The position numbers and the translations under genes are program-made. The notes below the pieces were generated by a model. It did not search any database and was not told where the DNA came from. It worked only from the letters and a program-made list of their open reading frames with translations. Below, one piece after another: positions 23,077-29,297 of a stretch of 33,706 nt of DNA (position 1 is the first letter of the stretch; the number at the start of each line of letters is the position of its first letter). Source of the DNA: Candidatus Sumerlaeota bacterium (GTDB lineage: Bacteria > Sumerlaeota > Sumerlaeia > JADFCT01); contig JAPLSP010000424.1 in assembly GCA_026398575.1 (NCBI GenBank), positions 1-33,706 of the forward strand, given 5' to 3'.

Positions 23077-24378
23077 TCATCGCCCCAAATGCCGGTCGGC
23101 GAAGCTCAAGTATTGTTCCCAATCGAATTCCAACACGTCGTGTTTGCCCGTGCGGATATGATAGCCGATGGTTTTCCCCACCGGCTGATTGACGGCGGGC
23201 ATCTCCTCGGCGCCCACGCCCTCCTTGCCAAACAGGCGATAGACTGGCCCGGCGTTTTTCGCCGCGAGGAATTCGCCGCGCGGATCGGCCCATTTGTCTT
23301 CCTGGGCGCTGGCGACGTAGAGCGGGCGCGGCGCGCTGAGGGCGATCAATTCATGCTGATCCATTGGCATCGCGTCTTCATTGCCCGCATATTGCTTGAA
23401 ATTGGCGCAAAACCAATGGGGAAAATTCTTGTTCATGCCCGCCGTCATTTCGCCGTACCAGCGCCGCGCGAGCGCTGCGCCGCCTTCGCCGGAGTCATTC
23501 GAGATCACGATGGCAAAGCGCTCGTCTGCCGCGCCGGCCCAGAGCGCGGTCTTGCCCATGCGGGAATGGCCCATGACCACGACGCGCTTGGCATCAATAT
23601 CGCGGTCGGTTTCCAGATAGTCCAGCGCGCGGCTCAACCCCCAGGCCCACGCGGCGATGGCGCCCCAGTCGTTCGCTTCGAATTCCGTCTTGCCCGATTT
23701 TTTCAGATAGTATCCGCGGACGCCGTGCTTCCAGCCGTCGGGATAATCCGGCTCGATGTCGGCGCGGGGAATCGTCGCCACGGCGTAGCCGCGCTTCAAG
23801 ACCATCTCGAGCTGCCATTGGCCGGCGCCTTTGCCGCGCGTGTCCTCGCCAGGCTTGATGAGGCTTTCGGTTTTGGCTTTGTTGTCCCACGTCCATTGCT
23901 CGGTGATGGTGACGCCGGTCTCGCTGGTGACTCTGTGGTTGCCGTCGAAATTGACGCCAAGGAACGCCGGCGCCGGCTTTTTTTCCGAATTCGGGACATA
24001 GAGCAGGAGATGCATCAGCGGGCCGTCTTTTTCGCCGCTGAACAGAACGGTGATCTCCTTGCGCGTCGCCAGGCCGTTCAGCGCCTTCGGCTCGATGGAC
24101 GTGACCTCGAATTTCATTTCTGCGGGCCGCTTGGGCGAGCGTCCGTGCATGTTCGCGCGGAATAATTCCAAAATTTCAGGCCGCCGCTTTTCACGCCACA
24201 TTTCCGGCGTGGTCACTTTCGAGCCATCCGAGCAGGCGAGCGGGTCCGGCAGCGCGCCCATGTTGACTTTGGATTCATCGTAGTTGGGGCTGTCCTGCGA
24301 TGAGCCGAGGGCGAACGCGCCCAGCGACAACAGCAGAGCGATCATGAACGAAGATATCGCATTGTATGATTTCATCAT
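23077..24378 (-). CDS. CE15-like glucuronoyl esterase (alpha/beta-hydrolase), secreted
   Basis: 433 residues from the ATG at 24378, which has GGGAG six bases upstream; a GTG and another ATG flank it. A signal peptide (FMIALLLSLGAFALGSS) precedes an alpha/beta-hydrolase typical of CE15, enzymes that hydrolyse esters of glucuronic acid, for example between lignin and xylan, and possibly methyl esters of uronates. Evidence is the long N-terminal region with MWREKRRPEILELFRANMHGR, the oxyanion/nucleophile motif MGHSRMGKTALWAGA (Ser272), NDSGEGGAAL near 295-303, and the C-terminal His413 in RTGKHDVLEFDW. It may instead act on another uronate ester in this locus. It lies 54 bases upstream of a sulfatase in the same direction. 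Confidence 0.85.
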   Translation of the reverse strand: MMKSYNAISSFMIALLLSLGAFALGSSQDSPNYDESKVNMGALPDPLACSDGSKVTTPEMWREKRRPEILELFRANMHGRSPKRPAEMKFEVTSIEPKALNGLATRKEITVLFSGEKDGPLMHLLLYVPNSEKKPAPAFLGVNFDGNHRVTSETGVTITEQWTWDNKAKTESLIKPGEDTRGKGAGQWQLEMVLKRGYAVATIPRADIEPDYPDGWKHGVRGYYLKKSGKTEFEANDWGAIAAWAWGLSRALDYLETDRDIDAKRVVVMGHSRMGKTALWAGAADERFAIVISNDSGEGGAALARRWYGEMTAGMNKNFPHWFCANFKQYAGNEDAMPMDQHELIALSAPRPLYVASAQEDKWADPRGEFLAAKNAGPVYRLFGKEGVGAEEMPAVNQPVGKTIGYHIRTGKHDVLEFDWEQYLSFADRHLGR

Positions 24379-24433
24379 CACATTCTCCCTCTATTGCGCA
24401 TGGTATGATTCTGCAATGAGATGGCTCTCATTA

Positions 24434-24544
24434 TTTCCCCATTGAGATGGTCGGCTGCAAGCCGTCTTTGTCCAGCAGTTCCGGCGCCGGCTTGCCGTCC
24501 TTGAGTCCCTTGCGTCCCTTGGGTCCCTTACACGCTGCAACCAC
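24434..24544 (-). other. Short in-frame coding-like fragment with KGx repeats
   Basis: Directly after the TGA of the sulfatase fragment, the same frame stays open for 37 codons to a TAA at 24431-24433. It starts VVAACKGPKGRKGLKDG and ends DKDGLQPTISMGK. It has no start codon of its own worth naming. It may be the tail of a lost gene extended by the 9-bp repeat inside it. I do not recognise a family. Confidence 0.35.
24499..24533. repeat. 9-bp tandem repeat of the GTCCCTTGN type
   Basis: About four units (GTCCTTGA, GTCCCTTGC, GTCCCTTGG, GTCCCTTAC) lie in the gap between a sulfatase fragment and the CE15 gene. This is a second 9-bp repeat family, different in sequence from the TCGGAC arrays. 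Confidence 0.75.
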
Positions 24545-24715
24545 TCAATTATATTCAATCCCGCTCTTCATCAACGGCTTTGGATTCTCAACACGCCCGC
24601 ACGCGCGAACGCCCTGACCAATGCCCTTGACACCCAAGTCAGCGTCCATCTTTGCCACCAACTCCTGCAACCGTTTCACCACGTCAGGATGCTTGGCCGC
24701 CACATCGGTTTGATC
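24545..24715 (-). pseudogene. C-terminal remnant (56 codons) of a lost sulfatase
   Basis: Immediately after the TGA of the intact sulfatase, the same frame encodes DQTDVAAKHPDVVKRLQELV, then MDADLGVKGIGQGVR and GRVENPKPLM, ending at a TGA at 24545-24547. Sulfatases of the arylsulfatase A type commonly end with a KHPDVV..RL..L helix and MDADLG..G..VR..GRVENPKPL. The intact gene already has its own homologous ending (KNPDIAKRLAELLSKYRQQG). This is therefore a second, foreign 3' end left by deletion of a neighbouring paralog. Confidence 0.75.
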
Positions 24716-26269
24716 TCAGCGAGTCTCTATGGCGCGGCTGTATCCCTGTTGGCGATATTTGCTCAGCAGCTCCGCCAGGCGTTTGGCTATATCGGGATTT
24801 TTTTCTATTACATTGTTCTTTTCTTCGGGATCGTCAGCCAGATTATAAAGTTGCGGCTTGAATTCGGGGGCGCGAGCTTTGAGCGCGCCTGGTTTGGTGG
24901 CGGGATGCGCAATGCCTTCGATCCATTTCCAGGGCCCCTGGCGGATGGCGAAATTGCCGTCGGCGCTGTGAACGACCATGTCCGGGTGCAACGGCCGCGA
25001 AGGCTTTTCGCCCAAGAGCGCGGGCAGGACGTTGTAACTGTCTTCGGCGCCCGCGCTCGCAAGTGGAAGCGCATCGCCCTCCAGCGCGGAGATTGTCGCC
25101 AGCATATCCACGAGGTTTATCGTCTCGCTGCTGACCGCGCCGGGTTGGATTTTTCCCGGCCAGCGCGCGATGAAGGGAACGCGAAAGCCGCCTTCATAGA
25201 CGCTGTGCTTGCGTCCGCGCCACGCCCCGCATGCGCGCAGTCCGGCTTCATAGGCTTTCGCTTCCGGCCTGTCGCCGCCTGTGGAGATCACCACGCCGCC
25301 ATTGTCGCTGGTGAAGATGACCAGCGTGTTGTCCGTAAATTTCAGGCGGTCGAGCGTTTCGAGGATACGCCCCACCGATAGATCGAGTTCATCAATCCAG
25401 TCGCCATAGGCGCCGCAGCCGCTGCTGCCCTTGGTTTTCGCGGATGGCGTGCTCGGCTCGTGCACAGTGACAGGCGTGTAGTAAAGGAAGAAGGGCGTTT
25501 TGGAATCCTGCTGCTCCAGCCACTTCACCGCCTTGTCGGTGAGCACGCTCATTACTTCTTCATCATTGCGTTGCGGCGCGTCCAGCCCCATGAAGGGCTT
25601 GCCGCCGTAGTAGCAGGTTCCGGATGGATTAAGGTTGGAGGACCGCAGGCCCATCACCATCTCATTGTCAATGAAAACGCCCGTCACGTCGCCGTGATTG
25701 GAGGGGACGCCGAAGTGATAATCGAACCCAACATCCTGCGGGCCGGGACGGAGTTTCGCGGTGTAGTTGACCGGCTTGCTTGCGCCATAACCCAGATGCC
25801 ACTTGCCGATGGCGGCGGTGTGGTAGCCGTGTTTTTTGAGCAAGGAGGCAATGGTCAGACGGGTCGGTTCGATCCAGAGCGGATCGCCGACGCCCAGCAC
25901 TTCGTGCTTGAGCGGCGTGCGCCAGCAATAGCGCCCCGTGAGCAATCCATAGCGCGTCGGCGAGCAGACGGATGACGGAGTATTGGCGTCGGTGAAGCGG
26001 ATTCCTTCGCGCGCCAGGCGGTCGCAATTGGGAGTGCGAATCAGTTTTGTATCGGCGCCGTAGCAGTTGAGGCTCCCCCAGCCCAGGTCGTCGGAAAGGA
26101 TGATTACGATGTTGGGGCGCTTTGAGCGAAGCGCTTTGTCGGACTGGTCGGACTGGTCAGACGCGTCGGACCGGTCGGACGGGGCGCATTGCGCCAGCCA
26201 GGGCACAGCCAATCCCGCCGCGCCCAAGCCGGCCATCTTCAAAAATTCACGCCGTTGAATCGCGCTCAT
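24716..26269 (-). CDS. Tat-exported S1 sulfatase (CSPTR), GalNAc-sulfatase-like, with Ser-Asp linker
   Basis: 517 residues. Tat motif QRREFLK at residue 5, then a short Ser-Asp-x linker (31-44) encoded by 9-bp repeats, then the catalytic domain from SKRPNIVIILSDDLGWGSLNCYG. The FGly motif is C102-S-P-T-R in TPSSVCSPTRYGLLTGRYCWR. GKWHLGYG, TPVTVHEPSTPS and TSDNGGVVIS complete the site. The segment LTGRYCWRTPLKHEVLG is typical of GalNAc-4/6-sulfatase-like enzymes (S1_15-like); this is tentative. LAQC before the linker resembles a lipobox but Gln precedes the Cys, so a lipoprotein is unlikely. The start has GGATG four bases upstream, inside the 20-base gap after the preceding sulfatase. The gene ends normally, then a foreign sulfatase C-terminus continues in frame after its TGA. 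Confidence 0.9.
   Translation of the reverse strand: MSAIQRREFLKMAGLGAAGLAVPWLAQCAPSDRSDASDQSDQSDKALRSKRPNIVIILSDDLGWGSLNCYGADTKLIRTPNCDRLAREGIRFTDANTPSSVCSPTRYGLLTGRYCWRTPLKHEVLGVGDPLWIEPTRLTIASLLKKHGYHTAAIGKWHLGYGASKPVNYTAKLRPGPQDVGFDYHFGVPSNHGDVTGVFIDNEMVMGLRSSNLNPSGTCYYGGKPFMGLDAPQRNDEEVMSVLTDKAVKWLEQQDSKTPFFLYYTPVTVHEPSTPSAKTKGSSGCGAYGDWIDELDLSVGRILETLDRLKFTDNTLVIFTSDNGGVVISTGGDRPEAKAYEAGLRACGAWRGRKHSVYEGGFRVPFIARWPGKIQPGAVSSETINLVDMLATISALEGDALPLASAGAEDSYNVLPALLGEKPSRPLHPDMVVHSADGNFAIRQGPWKWIEGIAHPATKPGALKARAPEFKPQLYNLADDPEEKNNVIEKNPDIAKRLAELLSKYRQQGYSRAIETR
26138..26180. repeat. 9-bp tandem repeat (TCGGACSNG), about five units, coding Ser-Asp-x linker
   Basis: Contains GTCGGACTG, GTCGGACTG, GTCAGACGC, GTCGGACCG and GTCGGACGG units, and encodes SDRSDASDQSDQSD on the minus strand just after the Tat signal. 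Confidence 0.9.
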
Positions 26270-26289
26270 GAAACATCCTTTCTTAATAT

Positions 26290-27852
26290 CTATTTCGCTT
26301 TGCGGCGTGGCTGCTTGCCGGCGCCGGGCTGGGCGGTGGAACTGCTCGCTTCACTCGACTGGCTGAGCGCGTCATTGAACGCGGCATTGTTGGGACCGGG
26401 GCCTTTGTATTGCTTGAAGTAGAGCTCTCTGTACGGGTTGACCTTCGGCGCCGCCTGATAGGCTTGTTCATTTTCCAGGAGCGGTAGCGTCTGAATCCAC
26501 CACTCATCATAAGCTTTGGCGAGTCGCCCGACAATGTCCTGATGTTGCGCGGCGATGTCCGTCTTTTCGCCGGGATCGGTTTTCAGATCGAAGAGTTGTC
26601 CCTTCCTATCGCCGGGGAAGTAGAGATATTGCCGCCAGCGGACGCTGCACGCGCCATATTTCTCCGGCTCGCCGCCCGGCTTCCAGCGCCCGACGTGCGT
26701 GAAGAGCATCCGGTCGTCGTGCCAGGGGGCGTTGGGATTTTCCAGCAACGGCAGCAGACTGAAGCCCTCCAGCTTGGAGGCCACGTCCGCCGGAACCTTT
26801 GCCCCGGACAGCTCCGCGAAAGTAGTGTACAAATCAAGGTGCGCGGTGAGTTGGCCGCATGCGGCGGGTTTGAGCGTTCCCGGCCAGCGCCAGAGCGACA
26901 TTGCGCGCGTGCCGCCGTTGCGCGCCGTGCCTTTCTGTCCCGCCATGCCGGCGTTGAAAACTTTCACGCCGCCGGTTCCGCCGTTGTCGTTCATGAAAAT
27001 GACCAGCGTGTCCTTCTCGATCCCCAAGTCTTTAACTTTGGCCAGCAGCTTGCCGACGTTGTCGTCAATATTGGTGACCATGCCGAGAAACTTGGCGACG
27101 TTCCCCTCCACCTTGCCGGCATACATCTTCTCATATTCCTCCGGGCAGACCAACGGGCCGTGTGGGGCGTTGGGGGTGATATAGACAAAGAAGGGCTGTT
27201 TGCCTTTGGCCTCCCCGATCCATTTCATCGCCTGGCCGAAGAAGATGTCGGTGCAATAGCCTTGCGTTTTGACGAACGTTCCGTTGTGGCGGATGACTGG
27301 GTCGAAGTACTTGTTGCCGGGCGCGTCGCCGCAGGTGCCCGGATAGGACTGCCCGATGCCGCCGGCGCCGTGGATGAAGACTTCATCGAAGCCGCGCTTG
27401 TTCGGCTGATACGGCTCTTCGTCGCCCAGGTGCCACTTGCCGAAGATGCCGGTCGCGTAGCCGGCAGACTTCAGGATTTGCGCAATGGTCGTTGTCTTCA
27501 GGCTCATACGCTCGCGTTCGTTGATCGTATGGGTCACGCCGTTGTGAAACTCATGCTTGCCGCTCATCAGCGAACTGCGCGTCGGCGAGCAGGTCGGGCT
27601 GACGTGGAAATCCTCGAAGTGAACGCTCTCATCATACATGCGGTCCAGGTTGGGCGTTTTGATGACGGGGTTGCCATTGCGCGCCAGATCGCCATAGCCC
27701 TGGTCGTCGGTCAGGATGAGGATGATGTTGGGGCGCTTGGAACCGAGGGTGGACGCGTCAGACAGAGCGGCTGAGCCAAACCGGGAAATGGCTAGCCCCG
27801 CTGTGCTCAGTCCAGCCAGTTTCAAAAAATTTCCGCGATCCATTGTCTTCAT
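26290..27852 (-). CDS. S1 sulfatase (CSPTR), S1_16-like, with weakened Tat motif
   Basis: 520 residues from the ATG at 27852, which overlaps the stop of the preceding sulfatase as ATGA; a second ATG lies nine bases on (MDRGNFLK). The signal is DRGNFLKLAGLSTAGLAISRFG, with Arg-Gly where the twin arginine should be. The catalytic region starts KRPNIILILTDDQGYGDLARNGNP. The FGly motif is C88-S-P-T-R in FHVSPTCSPTRSSLMSGKHEFHNG, followed by GKWHLGDEEPYQPNKRGFDE, TPNAPHGPL and MNDNGGTGGVKVFNAGM. The ARNGNPVIKTPNLDR and HVSPTCSPTR pair is usual for S1_16-like sulfatases, some of which act on 4-sulfated galactose; tentative. It carries a single Ser-Asp-Ala unit (31-33) where its neighbours have longer arrays, and ends with a basic tail (KQPRRKAK). 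Confidence 0.88.
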   Translation of the reverse strand: MKTMDRGNFLKLAGLSTAGLAISRFGSAALSDASTLGSKRPNIILILTDDQGYGDLARNGNPVIKTPNLDRMYDESVHFEDFHVSPTCSPTRSSLMSGKHEFHNGVTHTINERERMSLKTTTIAQILKSAGYATGIFGKWHLGDEEPYQPNKRGFDEVFIHGAGGIGQSYPGTCGDAPGNKYFDPVIRHNGTFVKTQGYCTDIFFGQAMKWIGEAKGKQPFFVYITPNAPHGPLVCPEEYEKMYAGKVEGNVAKFLGMVTNIDDNVGKLLAKVKDLGIEKDTLVIFMNDNGGTGGVKVFNAGMAGQKGTARNGGTRAMSLWRWPGTLKPAACGQLTAHLDLYTTFAELSGAKVPADVASKLEGFSLLPLLENPNAPWHDDRMLFTHVGRWKPGGEPEKYGACSVRWRQYLYFPGDRKGQLFDLKTDPGEKTDIAAQHQDIVGRLAKAYDEWWIQTLPLLENEQAYQAAPKVNPYRELYFKQYKGPGPNNAAFNDALSQSSEASSSTAQPGAGKQPRRKAK

Positions 27853-29297
27853 TGCTTATCTTCTTTCTGTAGAAGTTGAGGCAGGGATTTACGCCATGCC
27901 AGGGCTTTTTCACTCAATTGTTTTGCAATGTCCTGATGTTTGTCCGCCAGATTTGTATTCTCTTTCGGATCCGCGTCCATGTCATAAAGCTCGGCTTGTG
28001 CGCCGTCGGCGTTAACCAGCAATTTCCATTTGCCTTCGCGAACCGCCACGTTGGGACTGCGGTCGCGCCCTTTCGGATAGGCGAACGATTTCTCATTGCG
28101 GCCATATTCCCAGAAGAGCGGCTTGGAGCGGACGGCAGGCTTCCCGAGCAGCGCGGCGCTCAGGTTCTCGCCGTCCAATGCAAACTCTTTCGGCAATGCA
28201 GCGCCCGCCAGCGCGCATAGGCTGGGGAAAAGGTCCACTGCCCCGATAACCGTCCGTTCATCGGTAACGCCGGCGGGAACATGTCCGGGCCAGCGCACAA
28301 CGAAAGGCATCCGGATGCCACCTTCGTACAAGCTCAGTTTGCTTCCGCGCAGGCCGCCGGCGCGCGTCCCGCGGAACGTTGGCAGCGGGCCGTTGTCGCT
28401 TGTGAAGATCACGATGGTCTTTTCATCCAAGCCCATCTTCTTTATTCCATCCATGAGGCGGCCAAACTGGCGGTCGTATTCATCGAGCACGGCGCGGAAT
28501 TTGCGCTCCTCTTCAGGGCCGTTCGGATATTCGCTGAGCCGTTCGCGGCCGGGAACCCAGGGCGTATGGACGTCGTCCGGCCACAAATTGATATAGCAGG
28601 GCTGGCCCTTATGGCGCCGCAGAAAGTCGAGCGTCTTGTCCACGAAAAACGCGGTGCGGTCCCAGCGCTTGACTTTGTCCTGAGCCGACCAGATCCAATT
28701 CGTGGCGGTGATGTCGGGATGCGGATCGGGGCTTTCATAAGTGCTGGCGTGTTCGTCGAAACCATAGGCCTCGAAGCCGGGGGCGTTCTGGACGTCGCGT
28801 CCGCCGCCCATGTGCCACTTGCCGAAATGGCCGGTGGCATAGCCGGCGGCTTTGAGCGTGCGGGCGAGCGACGGCGCCTTGGAGTCGAGGAAATCCGCCT
28901 GCTCGCATTCGCGATTGGCTTTGCGCTCGTGGAGGAAGCTCGTAATAAGCCATCGCGCGGGAAACATTCCGGTCGTCGCGCCGGTTCTCGAAGGCGAGCA
29001 GATCGGCGAGGCGCTATAATATTGCGTGAAGCGGAGGCCTTCGCGCGCGATGCGATCCACATTCGGCGTCGGCGCAAACTTCCCGCCATAGCAGCCCACA
29101 TCCCCATAGCCCATATCGTCGGTCAGGACGAAGATGATGTTGGGGCGCTTCGAACCAAGGGGTTTGCCGGATCGGTCAGACGCGTCGGACCGGTCAGACG
29201 CGTCCGACGGGGCAGTAAAGCCAAACCGGGGAATGGCCAGTCCAGCCGCGCCAAGGCCGGCTAGTTTAATAAAATCGCAGCGTTTTAGCTTGTTCAT
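27849..29297 (-). CDS. S1 sulfatase (CSPSR), arylsulfatase A-like, with KR Tat motif and Ser-Asp linker
   Basis: 482 residues from the ATG at 29297, which overlaps the preceding stop as ATGA; the open frame reaches much further upstream but there it only shadows the tail of the preceding gene. The signal is KRCDFIKLAGLGAAGLAIPRFG, with Lys-Arg in place of Arg-Arg. A Ser-Asp-x linker (31-43) follows. The catalytic domain has TDDMGYGDVGCYGGKF, the FGly motif C100-S-P-S-R in YSASPICSPSRTGATTGMFP, GKWHMGGGRDVQNAPGF, WPDDVHTPWVPG and TSDNGPLPTFRGTRAGGLRGSK. This resembles arylsulfatase A-type exo-sulfatases that are often neighbours of polysaccharide utilisation genes. Its own TGA overlaps the start of the next sulfatase, so translation is probably coupled through three genes. 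Confidence 0.9.
   Translation of the reverse strand: MNKLKRCDFIKLAGLGAAGLAIPRFGFTAPSDASDRSDASDRSGKPLGSKRPNIIFVLTDDMGYGDVGCYGGKFAPTPNVDRIAREGLRFTQYYSASPICSPSRTGATTGMFPARWLITSFLHERKANRECEQADFLDSKAPSLARTLKAAGYATGHFGKWHMGGGRDVQNAPGFEAYGFDEHASTYESPDPHPDITATNWIWSAQDKVKRWDRTAFFVDKTLDFLRRHKGQPCYINLWPDDVHTPWVPGRERLSEYPNGPEEERKFRAVLDEYDRQFGRLMDGIKKMGLDEKTIVIFTSDNGPLPTFRGTRAGGLRGSKLSLYEGGIRMPFVVRWPGHVPAGVTDERTVIGAVDLFPSLCALAGAALPKEFALDGENLSAALLGKPAVRSKPLFWEYGRNEKSFAYPKGRDRSPNVAVREGKWKLLVNADGAQAELYDMDADPKENTNLADKHQDIAKQLSEKALAWRKSLPQLLQKEDKQ
29169..29209. repeat. 9-bp tandem repeat (TCRGACSNG), four to five units, coding Ser-Asp-x linker
   Basis: Units built on GTCAGACGC, GTCGGACCG, GTCAGACGC and GTCCGACGG encode SDASDRSDASDRS on the minus strand, at residues 31-43 of the sulfatase. 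The position matches the arrays in two other sulfatases. Confidence 0.9.

Noticed and set aside
24434..26269. Possible recoding of TGA, because the sulfatase frame stays open past two TGA codons
   Set aside because: TGA ends other genes here in tight ATGA overlaps (29294, 27849, 32096), and the intact sulfatase has a complete normal C-terminus before its TGA. A leftover paralog end explains the open frame.
22884..29209. CRISPR-like short repeats
   Set aside because: Units are 9 bp, contiguous and without spacers, and lie inside coding frames.
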